This document shows, one piece after another, positions 21,826 to 34,673 of a DNA stretch of 64,000 nt; position 1 is the stretch's first letter; each line of letters starts with the position of its first letter. The notes under the pieces were generated by a model. That model ran no database searches. It worked only from the letters and a program-made list of their open reading frames with translations, and was not told the origin of the DNA. Location of the stretch: the NCBI RefSeq assembly GCF_022842045.1, contig NZ_JALHQI010000003.1, forward strand, positions 20,141 to 84,140, given 5' to 3'. The stretch is from Arenimonas sp. (GTDB lineage: Bacteria; Pseudomonadota; Gammaproteobacteria; Xanthomonadales; Xanthomonadaceae). A program made the position numbers and the translations under genes.

Positions 21826-21938
21826 CAGGTTCGGCAGGTCAGGGCGCTGGAGGCAGCGAGTTCAGGGATAATACCGGAAAGCCCGCTGTCGCCTCCATGA
21901 ATGCGGCCCCGGGCCCGCCCCGGCCCCACGAGACCCCC

Positions 21939-22945
<1,007 letters not shown>

Positions 22946-22949
<4 letters not shown>

Positions 22950-23701
22950 GCGCCGCCGGCGCCTGGACCGAGGCCGGCTGGCCGGCGCCGCCCGGCGTCC
23001 GCGGCGGCACCAGCCTGCGCGGCGGCGAGGGCGTCTCGCCGCCGCCGTTCGACCGCCTGAATCTGGGGCTGCGCTGCGGCGACGATCCCGCGTACGCCCG
23101 CGCCAACCGCGAGCGCCTGGCCGGCTGGCTGGGCCTGCCGTCCGCGCCGCATTGGCTGGAGCAGGTGCATGGCACCACCGTGGTCCGGGTCGACGCGCCG
23201 CCGGCGGGTGGGCCCGAGCCGGTGGCTGATGCCGCAGTCACCTCCACGCCCGGCGTCGTGCTGGCCATCCTGACGGCCGACTGCCTGCCGGTGCTGCTGG
23301 CCGCCCGCGACGGAAGCGAGATCGGCGCGGCCCATGCCGGCTGGCGCGGCCTGGCCGCCGGCGTGCTCGAGGCGACCGTGCGCGCGATGCGGGCGCCGGC
23401 GGGCGACATCATCGCCTGGCTGGGACCCGCGGCCGGCCCCCGGGCCTACGAAATCGGCGGGGAAGTGCGCGAGGCCCTCCTGGCCCACGACCCGGCCGCG
23501 GCGGAGGCGTTCACCGCCACCCGTCCCGGCCACTGGCGCGTGGACTTGTACGCGTTGGCGCGCCAGCGGCTGGCCGCCGTCGGCGTGCACGAGGTGCACG
23601 GCGGCGGCGAGTGCACGATCAGCGATCCGGCGCGCTATTTCTCGCACCGCCGCGACGGCCGCAGCGGGCGGCTGGCGACGCTGGCCTGGCGCGAAGGCTG
23701 A
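22946..23701 (+). CDS. pgeF: Peptidoglycan editing factor / YfiH-laccase domain protein
   Basis: [57 protein letters not shown] overlap with rluD. Confidence 0.93.
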
Positions 23702-23787
23702 ACCGACGCCGATTTCCTGCCTTCCGGCAGGCTGACGCGGCGCGGCGCCCGTGTCATGTTCGCGCCACCCCCGCCCGAGACCACCGC

Positions 23788-24744
23788 ATGCGCGCCACCG
23801 CCCTCGCCCTAGTCCTTTCCCTGTGCCTGCCGTCCGCCGCCCTCGCGGCCACCGTCGCCGAGGCCACGGCGTGGCTGGTGGCCAAGGATGCCCGCGCCGC
23901 GCCCGCCATCACTGCCTTGCTGAAGGCCCAGCCGCGCAGCGCCGACGTGCACGTGCTGCATGCGCGCCTGCTGCTGCAGCAGCGCGAGCCCGAGGATGCC
24001 ATCGACGCCGCCGAACGCGCCGTTGGACTGGGGCCGGCCCACGCCCAGGCGCACTATTGGCTCGGCAACGCCCTGGGCCAGCGCATCGGCCAGGTCGGCA
24101 TGCTTCGGCAGGCGGCGATGGCGCCGAAGCTGCGCGAGGCCTTCGAACGCGCGCTGGAACTGGACCCGGATATCCACGAGGCGCGCCTGAACCTGATCGA
24201 GTTCTACCTGCAGGCGCCCTCGTTCGCAGGTGGCAGCGTCGACGCCGCGAAGGCGCATGCGGCCCAGCTGGCCCGCCGCGATCCGCCCCGCGGCCACTAC
24301 GCCGCCGGCCGCCTGGCCATGCATGCCAAGGACCTGCCGGCAGCGGCCAAGGCCTACGGTGCCGCCTACCGCGCGCGCCCGGACAGCGCCAATTTCCGGA
24401 TGGCCGCGGGCACCACGTGGCAGGCCACCCAGCAGTGGGACGCCGCCTTCGCGCTCTACCAGGCCTGGACAAAGGAGGACCCCGCGGCTGCTGGTGCCCA
24501 GTACCAGCTGGGCCGCACCGCGGCGCTTTCCGGCCAGTTCCTGCCCGAGGGCGAGGCCGCGCTGCGCCGCTACCTGGCGCTGCCGCTGGCGCCGGGGCAA
24601 CCGCCGCACCACAATGCGTGGTACCGGCTGGGGCAGGTGCAGGCCCACGCGGGCGACAAGGCCGCGGCGCGCGTGTCCTTCCAGAATGCGCTGAAGGGCG
24701 AACCGGGCAACGCCGAATTCAAGGCCGCGCTGTCCGCGCTCTGA
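23788..24744 (+). CDS. Secreted tetratricopeptide repeat protein
   Basis: Signal peptide [20 protein letters not shown] followed by TPR-like helices. Confidence 0.7.
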   Translation: MRATALALVLSLCLPSAALAATVAEATAWLVAKDARAAPAITALLKAQPRSADVHVLHARLLLQQREPEDAIDAAERAVGLGPAHAQAHYWLGNALGQRIGQVGMLRQAAMAPKLREAFERALELDPDIHEARLNLIEFYLQAPSFAGGSVDAAKAHAAQLARRDPPRGHYAAGRLAMHAKDLPAAAKAYGAAYRARPDSANFRMAAGTTWQATQQWDAAFALYQAWTKEDPAAAGAQYQLGRTAALSGQFLPEGEAALRRYLALPLAPGQPPHHNAWYRLGQVQAHAGDKAAARVSFQNALKGEPGNAEFKAALSAL

Positions 24745-24844
24745 ACCGTCCGGCCGCACTTCGCTTGAAAGCCCGGCGCCGGGGCGCCATTTGCTTGGCA
24801 TACGGGCGGCACCCCGCCGCCCCGGACTCCCGAGGGGCTCCCCG

Positions 24845-27427
<2,583 letters not shown>

Positions 27428-27438
27428 CCTGCTTCACC

Positions 27439-27502
27439 TGTAGGAGGGACTTCAGTCCCGAAGCTCTTCGCGAAGGGCTTCGGGACTGAAGTCCCTCCTA
27501 CA
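27439..27502. repeat. GTAG-type REP-like palindrome (perfect 26-bp arms, 12-nt loop)
   Basis: tgtaggagggacttcagtcccgaagc-tcttcgcgaagg-gcttcgggactgaagtccctcctaca. Confidence 0.93.
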
Positions 27503-27535
27503 AAGGGTTCACGGCGATGCGGGCAGGCTGTCGCC

Positions 27536-29062
27536 ATGCCGATCCACCTCGTCTGGTTCAAGCGCGACCTGCGCACGCACGACCACGCGCCGCTGTGCGC
27601 CGCGGCGGCGCGCGGGCCGGTGTTGCCGCTCTACGTGGCCGAACCGGGCTACTGGGCGCAGCCCGACGCTAGTGGGCGGCAGTGGGCCGCCACGGCCGAA
27701 GCGCTGCACGAACTGCGCGACGACCTCGCCCGCCTCGGGCAGCCCTTGGTCGTGCGCACCGGCGACGTCGTTGGTGTGCTCGAACAGCTGCACCGCCGGT
27801 ACCGCCTCGCCGGCCTGTGGTCGCACGAGGAAACCGGCAACGACTGGACCTTCGCGCGCGACCGCCGCGTCGGCGCCTGGGCGCGCGCGAACGGCATCCC
27901 CTGGGAGGAAACCCCGAGCGGCGGCGTCCAGCGCCGGCTCCGCAGCCGCAACGGCTGGGCGTCCGAGTGGGAGAGAAGGATGGCGCCCGCGCCGTTGGCC
28001 GAACCTGCACTCACGCCGGTCCCCGGCATCGAACCCGGACCCATTCCCGCGGGCGAAGCGTTGGGCATCGCGCCCGATCCCTGTCCCGGCCGCCAGCGCG
28101 GTGGCCGCCGTCGCGGCGAGCGCGCGCTGCAAACTTTCCTTGCCGGTCGCGGCGCCGGCTACATGCGCGGCATGAGCAGTCCGGTCAGCGCCGAAACCCG
28201 CTGCTCGCGCTTCTCGCTGGCGCTGGCCACCGGCGCCCTGTCGCTGCGCGAGGTGGTCCATGCGGTGCGTGGCGCCAGGGCCGAAGGCAGCCCGGTGCCG
28301 GCGCGCGACCTCGCCTCGCTCGAGAAGCGCCTGCACTGGCACTGCCACTTCATCCAGAAGCTCGAGAGCGAGCCCGCCATCGAGTTCCGCAACGTGCACC
28401 GCGGCTTCGACGGCCTGCGCGAACAGGACTTCAATCGCGACTGGTTCGGCGCCTGGCAGCGCGCGGAAACCGGCTGGCCGTTCGTGGACGCCTGCCTGCG
28501 CTCGCTGCAGCAGACCGGCTGGATCAACTTCCGCGCGCGGGCGATGCTGGTCTCGATCAGCAGCTACCACCTGTGGCTGCACTGGCCCGAGCCGGCGCGC
28601 CAGCTGGCGCGCTGGTTCACCGACTACGAGCCCGGCATCCACTATCCGCAGGTGCAGATGCAGGCCGGCGTCACCGGCATCAACATCCCGCGCATGTACA
28701 ACCCGGTAAAGCAGTCGCAGGACCAGGACCCGCAGGGTGCCTTCATCCGCCGCTGGCTGCCCGAACTCGAGGCCGTGCCGGACGCCTGGATCCACACTCC
28801 CTGGCGGATGGGCACGGCGCAGCAGCGCGCCGCCGGCCTGCGCCTGGGCGAGACCTATCCGCAGCCCGTCCGCGACCACGAGCAGGCCGCGCGCGAGGCA
28901 CGCGCCAAGCTCACCGCCTGGAAGCGTGCCCACGTGGCCCGCGAGGAGAGCCTGCGGGTCTTCGAGAAACACGGCAGCCGAAAGCGCCAGCCCGCGCGCG
29001 GCTGCACGAAGGGCACGGCGTCCAAGGCGCCGTTACCTGCGGAGCAAGGCGACCTGTTCTAG
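27536..29062 (+). CDS. Deoxyribodipyrimidine photolyase / cryptochrome family protein
   Basis: [16 protein letters not shown]-terminus; FAD-binding domain [49 protein letters not shown]. Confidence 0.93.
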   Translation: MPIHLVWFKRDLRTHDHAPLCAAAARGPVLPLYVAEPGYWAQPDASGRQWAATAEALHELRDDLARLGQPLVVRTGDVVGVLEQLHRRYRLAGLWSHEETGNDWTFARDRRVGAWARANGIPWEETPSGGVQRRLRSRNGWASEWERRMAPAPLAEPALTPVPGIEPGPIPAGEALGIAPDPCPGRQRGGRRRGERALQTFLAGRGAGYMRGMSSPVSAETRCSRFSLALATGALSLREVVHAVRGARAEGSPVPARDLASLEKRLHWHCHFIQKLESEPAIEFRNVHRGFDGLREQDFNRDWFGAWQRAETGWPFVDACLRSLQQTGWINFRARAMLVSISSYHLWLHWPEPARQLARWFTDYEPGIHYPQVQMQAGVTGINIPRMYNPVKQSQDQDPQGAFIRRWLPELEAVPDAWIHTPWRMGTAQQRAAGLRLGETYPQPVRDHEQAAREARAKLTAWKRAHVAREESLRVFEKHGSRKRQPARGCTKGTASKAPLPAEQGDLF

Positions 29063-29070
29063 CCGTCGCC

Positions 29071-29089
29071 CCTGTAGGAGGGACTTCAG
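29071..29089. repeat. Half-copy of the GTAG palindrome arm
   Basis: cctgtaggagggacttcag, identical 19 nt to 27437-27455. Confidence 0.85.
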
Positions 29090-30777
29090 GCGCGCTGGTG
29101 GCGGAAGGGCGGGGCGGAGAGCGCCATCTCGGCCATGCTGTGGGCAAGTTCCTTCTCGGCCAGCACCGCGCCGTCGGCGCCGTGCTTGAGCAGGTGCTTC
29201 ACTTCGGCATCGCTGTGCGCGCGGGCCAGGATGGTCAGGCCGGGATTGAGCGCGCGCAGGCGGGCCACCACCTCGCCGGCTTCCAGCGCCTGCGGGATCG
29301 CCAGCACCACCAGCAGGGCCTTGGCCGGCGAGGCCTCGTCCAGCACGCGATGGCTGGCCGCGTTGCCGCGGATGGCCGGGAAGCCGGCATCGCGCGCGTG
29401 CTGCACCAGGTCGGCGTCGTCGTCGATCACCACCAGCGGCACCGCGCGTTCACGCAGCAGTTTGGCGATTTCGCCGCCGACGCGTCCGAAGCCGACCAGG
29501 ATCGCGTGGCCGCCGGTGGGCAGCGGCGGCCCGGGGTGGGGCGCGGGAGCCGGCGCCGGCGCCTCGCCGTCGGCGATCGCCGCGGCGCGGCGCGCCTCGA
29601 GCCTGTCCAGTGCGGCGAAGATCAGCGGATTGGCGATGATCGAGAGCAGCGCGCCGGCCAGCACCAGGTCGCGGCCTTCCTGGGGCAGGATCGCCAGCGA
29701 CACGCCCAGCCCGGCCAGGATGAAGGAGAACTCGCCGATCTGCGCCAGGCTGGCCGAGATCGTCAGCGCGGTGCCGTTGGGGTGGCCGAAGGCGCGCACG
29801 ATCAGGTAGGCCGCCAGCGACTTGCCGACGGTGATGATCAGGAAGGTGGCCAGCACCGGCAGCGGCTGCGACACAAGGATGCTCGGGTCGAACAGCATGC
29901 CCACCGACACGAAGAACAGCACCGCGAACGCATCGCGCAGCGGCAGCGAATCCGACGCAGCCTTGTGGCTCAGGTCGCCGTTGAGCAGCATGCCGGCGAA
30001 GAAGGCGCCCAGCGCGAACGACACGCCGAACAGCTTGGCCGAGCCGAAGGCCACGCCCAGGGCGATCGCCAGCACGCTCAGCGTGAACAGCTCGCGCGAG
30101 CCGAAGCCCGCCACCCGCTCCAGCAGCCACGGGATCGCGCGCTTGCCCACCAGCAGCATCAGCGCCACGAAGGCGCCGACCTTGAGCAGGGTCCAGCCCA
30201 GCGAGGCCATCACGGGGCCCAGCGCCAGCGTGCCGTCGTTCGCACCTTCGCCCAGGGATGCGGCCAGCGCCGGCAGCAGCACCAGGGCCACCACCATCAC
30301 CAGGTCCTCGACGATCAGCCAGCCCACCGCAATGCGGCCGCGCCGGGTCTCGAGCAGGCGCCGGTCCTCCATCGCCCGCAGCAGCACCACCGTGCTGGCC
30401 ACCGACAGCGCCAGGCCGAACACGATGCCCTGCAGCGTCGGCCAGCCCAGGAACCACGCCAGGGCCCAGCCCAAGGCCGTAGCCACCGTGATCTGGGCGA
30501 TCGCGCCCGGGATGGCGATCGCCTTCACCTCCATCAGGTCCTCGACCGAGAAGTGCAGGCCGACGCCGAACATCAGCAGGATCACGCCGATTTCCGACAG
30601 CTCCATCGCCAGGTCCGGGTCAGCCACGAAGCCGGGCGTGAACGGTCCCACCAGGATGCCCGCCACCAGGTAGCCCACGATCGGCGACAAGCGCAGCCGG
30701 TGCGCCAGGCTTCCGAGCACGAACGCCAGCACCAGGCCGACGGCGAGCAGGGCGATCAGGGGGGTGTCATGGGGCAT
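29086..30777 (-). CDS. Kef/YbaL-type monovalent cation:proton antiporter with TrkA-N domain
   Basis: GYLVAGILVGPFTPGFVAD, multi-TM CPA2 region; HAILVGFGRVGGEIAKLL RCK/TrkA-N. Confidence 0.95.
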   Translation of the reverse strand: MPHDTPLIALLAVGLVLAFVLGSLAHRLRLSPIVGYLVAGILVGPFTPGFVADPDLAMELSEIGVILLMFGVGLHFSVEDLMEVKAIAIPGAIAQITVATALGWALAWFLGWPTLQGIVFGLALSVASTVVLLRAMEDRRLLETRRGRIAVGWLIVEDLVMVVALVLLPALAASLGEGANDGTLALGPVMASLGWTLLKVGAFVALMLLVGKRAIPWLLERVAGFGSRELFTLSVLAIALGVAFGSAKLFGVSFALGAFFAGMLLNGDLSHKAASDSLPLRDAFAVLFFVSVGMLFDPSILVSQPLPVLATFLIITVGKSLAAYLIVRAFGHPNGTALTISASLAQIGEFSFILAGLGVSLAILPQEGRDLVLAGALLSIIANPLIFAALDRLEARRAAAIADGEAPAPAPAPHPGPPLPTGGHAILVGFGRVGGEIAKLLRERAVPLVVIDDDADLVQHARDAGFPAIRGNAASHRVLDEASPAKALLVVLAIPQALEAGEVVARLRALNPGLTILARAHSDAEVKHLLKHGADGAVLAEKELAHSMAEMALSAPPFRHQRA

Positions 30778-30861
30778 GGGCGCTCCTCGGGGGTGGGGCG
30801 TCCGGGTCGGGGGACGCCGGACCGCCTGATAGACTACGCGACCCTTGCTTCAGCCGACGTC

Positions 30862-32730
30862 ATGATCGCCTTCCGCAACTTCGCCCTCCGCCGCGGCGAA
30901 CGCCTCCTGCTTTCCCAAGTGGACCTCAGCCTGCACGCCGGCTGGCGCATCGGCGTCATCGGCCGCAACGGCTGCGGCAAGTCCAGCCTGTTCGCGGCGA
31001 TCATGGGCGAGGTGGACGCCGACCACGGCGACATCGACCTGCCGGGCAAGGTGCGCATCGCCAGCGTGGCGCAGGAAACCCCGTCGCTGCCCGACGCCGC
31101 GATTGATTTCGTGCTCTCGGGCGACACCGAGGTGCACGCCATCCTGCAGGCCGAGGCCGCCGCGATGGCCGCCGAGGACTGGGACGCCGTGGCCAACGCG
31201 CACCAGCGCCTGGCCGAGATCAACGGCTACGACGCCACCGCCCGCGCCGGCAAGCTGCTGCACGGCCTGGGCTTCCCGGCCGACACCCATTCGCGGGCGG
31301 TGTCCTCGTTCTCAGGCGGCTGGCGCGTGCGCCTGAACCTGGCGCGGGCGCTGATGATGCCCTCCGACCTGCTGCTGCTGGACGAACCCACCAACCACCT
31401 CGACCTCGACGCGGTGCTGTGGCTGGAGGCCTGGCTGCTCAAGTACCCGGGCACGCTGCTGATGATCTCGCACGACCGCGAGTTCCTCGATGGCGTCAGC
31501 ACCCACACCCTGCACCTGCATGAAGGCAAGGCCAAGCTCTACGCCGGCGACTACACCAGCTTCGAGCGCCAGCGCGCCGAGCACCTGCGCCAGCAGCAGA
31601 TCGCGCACGACAAGGAACAGGCCGAGCGCGCCCACCTGCAGAGCTTCATCGACCGCTTCAAGGCCAAGGCCAGCAAGGCCAGGCAGGCCCAGAGCCGCAT
31701 GAAGCGCCTGGCCAAGCTGGCGGGCACCGAGGCGGTGCGCGCCGAGCGTTCGTTCCGCATCGTCTTCGCCGAGCCCGCCCGCCTGCCGCATTCGCTGATC
31801 CGCTTGAACCACGTTGACGCCGGCTACGCGACTCCCACGGGAGCCACGAAGATCCTCGCGGACATTGGCTTCGGGCTCGAGGCCGGCGACCGCGTGGGCC
31901 TGCTCGGGCCCAACGGCGCCGGCAAGTCCACGCTGGTGAAGACGCTGGTGGGCGAGCTGCCGCTGCTGGCCGGCGAGCGCGTCGCCCACCCCGACCTGCG
32001 CATCGGCTACTTCGCCCAGCACACCGTGGAAAGCCTGCACGAGGGCCAGAGCCCGCTGTGGCACCTGAAAGAGCTGGCGCCCAACGCCGGCGAACAAGTG
32101 CTGCGTAATTACCTGGGCCGCTGGAACTTCGTCGGCGACCGGGCGTTCGAGAACATCGACGGCTTCTCCGGCGGCGAGCGCGCGCGCCTGGCGCTGGCCC
32201 TGATCGCCTACCTCGAGCCGAACGTGCTGCTGCTCGACGAACCCACCAACCACCTCGACCTCGACATGCGCGAGGCCCTGGCCGAGGCGTTGAGCGATTT
32301 CCCCGGCGCCATCGTGCTGGTCTCGCACGACCGCCACCTGATCGGCCTGGTCTGCGAAACCTTCTGGCGCGTGGCCGACGGCAAGGTCGAGGAGTTCAAC
32401 GGCGACCTCGACGAGTACGCCGCCTGGCTGCGCAGCCGGAACAACGAGCCGCGCGCCGCCAAGCCGGCCGCGGTCGCCAAGCCGGCGCCGCCGCCGAAGC
32501 CGGTGCGCAGCAAGCAGGAAGCCGACGCGGCCGCGAAGCGACTCAAGCAGGTCGAGGCGCGCATCGCCGTGCTGCAGGCCGAGCTCGACAAGCTGGAGTC
32601 GCAGTTGGCCGACCCGGCGATCTACGGCAACGACGGCGGCATCGAGGTCGCGCAGCTGGCGCAGCGCCAGGGCGAACTGGCCAAGGAAAAGGACCAGCTC
32701 GAGTCCGAGTGGCTCGAACTGGCGGAGTGA
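30862..32730 (+). CDS. ABC-F family ATP-binding protein (YheS/Uup-like)
   Basis: Two ABC domains: GRNGCGKSS, GPNGAGKST; FSGGWRVRLNLA, FSGGERARLALAL; LLLDEPTNHLDLD twice; no TM region. Confidence 0.95.
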   Translation: MIAFRNFALRRGERLLLSQVDLSLHAGWRIGVIGRNGCGKSSLFAAIMGEVDADHGDIDLPGKVRIASVAQETPSLPDAAIDFVLSGDTEVHAILQAEAAAMAAEDWDAVANAHQRLAEINGYDATARAGKLLHGLGFPADTHSRAVSSFSGGWRVRLNLARALMMPSDLLLLDEPTNHLDLDAVLWLEAWLLKYPGTLLMISHDREFLDGVSTHTLHLHEGKAKLYAGDYTSFERQRAEHLRQQQIAHDKEQAERAHLQSFIDRFKAKASKARQAQSRMKRLAKLAGTEAVRAERSFRIVFAEPARLPHSLIRLNHVDAGYATPTGATKILADIGFGLEAGDRVGLLGPNGAGKSTLVKTLVGELPLLAGERVAHPDLRIGYFAQHTVESLHEGQSPLWHLKELAPNAGEQVLRNYLGRWNFVGDRAFENIDGFSGGERARLALALIAYLEPNVLLLDEPTNHLDLDMREALAEALSDFPGAIVLVSHDRHLIGLVCETFWRVADGKVEEFNGDLDEYAAWLRSRNNEPRAAKPAAVAKPAPPPKPVRSKQEADAAAKRLKQVEARIAVLQAELDKLESQLADPAIYGNDGGIEVAQLAQRQGELAKEKDQLESEWLELAE

Positions 32731-32749
32731 GGCCCGCCCCGCGCCCGCG

Positions 32750-34369
32750 CTAGCCGGGCGTGGCGGCCAGGCAAGGCAGGGACACGTCGAAGGTGCTGCC
32801 GCGGTGCTCGCCCCGGCTGCGCGCGGCGATGCGGCCGCCATGCGCTTCCACCAGTTCGCGCGCCACCGCCAGCCCGATGCCCAGGCCGCCGCGGTGCACC
32901 GCCATGGCATCGGGGCCGCGCGCGAACAGGTCGAAGATGCATTCCAGCAGGTCTTCGGGCAGCCCCATGCCGTTGTCCACCAACTGGATGGTGACGCGAC
33001 CCCGCGCCCGGCGCGCCACCAGTCGAAGCCGCCCGCCCGCGGGCGTGTAGCGGCAGGCGTTGTCCAGCAGGTTCACCAGCACCTGGGCCAACCGGTCCGG
33101 GTCACCGCGCACCCAGAGCGCGCCCTCCGGCAGCTGCAGGGCCAGGGCATGGCCCCTGAGCGTGATCGCCGGCTGCCACGCTTCCGCCACGTCCCGCAGC
33201 ACCTGGCATACGTCCACCGGCACCGACGCCATCCGGAAGCGTTGGCCGCCGGCGCGGCCGTCGTCCAGCAGGTCGTCCACCCGCCGGGCCATGTGCAGCA
33301 CTTGCTTCTCGATCGCCCGGTGCAGGCGTTCCATCCCGGCTTCGTCGCCGCTGGCCCGGCGCGCCAGGTCGGCGGCCTTGCGGATCGGCGCCAGCGGGTA
33401 GCGCAGCTCGTGCGCCACCATCGCCAGGAAGCGCACCCGGCGCGCGTGCATCGCCTCCGACTCGGCGTCCACCGGCGCCTTGCCCAGCACGGTCAGGACG
33501 AAACGTTCGTTGGACTGGCGCAGGTCCTGGTCGGATTCGGCCCGCCGCGCTTCGTCGCCCTCGCCGCGCCCGCGGGCACGGGCCTCACCCGGGGAGTCGG
33601 CGTGGAACCGATAGCGGCTGCCGCGGTCGGCCTTGGCGCGATACATGGCGGCGTCTGCGGCTTCGAGCAGGACCGGCACCTGGTCGCCGTCCTCCGGGTA
33701 CAGGCTGATGCCGATGCTGGCCAGTACGCCAGCGTGGTCCGCGGGCGGTTCGCCGGGCAGCGCAAGGGCGTCGAGCATCTTGGCGGCGATCGCACCGGCG
33801 TCGGCCGCGCAGCTGATCTCGGGCAGCAGCACCACGAACTCGTCGCCGCCGAAGCGGCTGACGGTGTCCGAGTCGCGGACCACCGATTGCAGCCGGCGCG
33901 CCACGCACCTGAGCACCTCGTCGCCGAACGCATGTCCCTGGCTGTCATTGACGCGCTTGAAGTGGTCCAGGTCCACGAACATCACCGCCAGCCGCGCCGA
34001 ACGCCGCTGCGCCAGCGCGAGTGCGCTGCCGATCCGGTCGAGCATCAACGTGCGGTTCGGCGTGTCGGTGAGCGGGTCGCGCTGGGTGGCGCGGACCAGA
34101 AGGTCCAGGCTGTGGACCGCGCTCTCGGCGATCCGTGCCGCGGAATGCGCGGCGTCGCTCAGGCGCTGGTAAGCGAGCTGGCGCTGTTCCTCGCTGAGTC
34201 CGCGATGGTCGTGCGGGACATCGTGCAGGTCGCGGCGGAAGGCCTCGAGCAGTTCGCGCAAGTGTTCCGCGCGCAGGCCGGGGGCTGGCCCGCCACCGGA
34301 CGGGGCCGACGCGACAAGGGTCGACGCTTCCGCCTGCGGCGCGTCCGCGATCAGGGTCTGGCCCGTCAT
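32750..34369 (-). CDS. Hybrid GGDEF (diguanylate cyclase) - histidine kinase protein
   Basis: SRFGGDEFVVLLPE active site; MVAHELRYPLAPI H-box; LLDNACRYTP N-box; DNGMGLPE and GGLGIGLAVARELVEAHGG G-boxes. Confidence 0.9.
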   Translation of the reverse strand: MTGQTLIADAPQAEASTLVASAPSGGGPAPGLRAEHLRELLEAFRRDLHDVPHDHRGLSEEQRQLAYQRLSDAAHSAARIAESAVHSLDLLVRATQRDPLTDTPNRTLMLDRIGSALALAQRRSARLAVMFVDLDHFKRVNDSQGHAFGDEVLRCVARRLQSVVRDSDTVSRFGGDEFVVLLPEISCAADAGAIAAKMLDALALPGEPPADHAGVLASIGISLYPEDGDQVPVLLEAADAAMYRAKADRGSRYRFHADSPGEARARGRGEGDEARRAESDQDLRQSNERFVLTVLGKAPVDAESEAMHARRVRFLAMVAHELRYPLAPIRKAADLARRASGDEAGMERLHRAIEKQVLHMARRVDDLLDDGRAGGQRFRMASVPVDVCQVLRDVAEAWQPAITLRGHALALQLPEGALWVRGDPDRLAQVLVNLLDNACRYTPAGGRLRLVARRARGRVTIQLVDNGMGLPEDLLECIFDLFARGPDAMAVHRGGLGIGLAVARELVEAHGGRIAARSRGEHRGSTFDVSLPCLAATPG

Positions 34370-34511
34370 GCACTGCTCCTTGGGTCGATGTAGGTGCGTG
34401 AGTGTTGCAGCTAAACGCATCGGCAAAGGCGGGCGCCGTGGCTGCGGTTCAGTTCCGGCGCGCGCCACGCAGCTATGTGCGCCGGCGCACGGAGAGAGGT
34501 GGCCTCCGCGC

Positions 34512-34589
34512 TTGCTGGCTTACATCGTCGCGGTCTACCTGATCTTCATCGGCATCATCGGCCTGCTGGGGTCCGGCGTGTTGCGCTGA
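34512..34589 (+). pseudogene. Remnant or 25-codon microprotein resembling C-terminal half of DUF3096
   Basis: In-frame LLAYIVAVYLIFIGIIGLLGSGVLR* with possible TTG start at 34512; N-terminal hydrophobic half absent upstream. Confidence 0.45.
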
Positions 34590-34673
34590 ACACGCGCGTC
34601 GCCGCGACCGCGGCTTGATCAACGACCGCCTCCCATGTTTCCCTGAAGCCGGGTTCTCCGCGGGCAAGGAGCG

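Noticed and set aside
27682-32730. 1682-aa plus-strand ORF
   Set aside because: Runs through the photolyase in another frame and antisense to the Kef antiporter before joining the genuine ABC-F frame; Arg/Gln/His-rich artefact of high GC. Only 30862-32730 is real.
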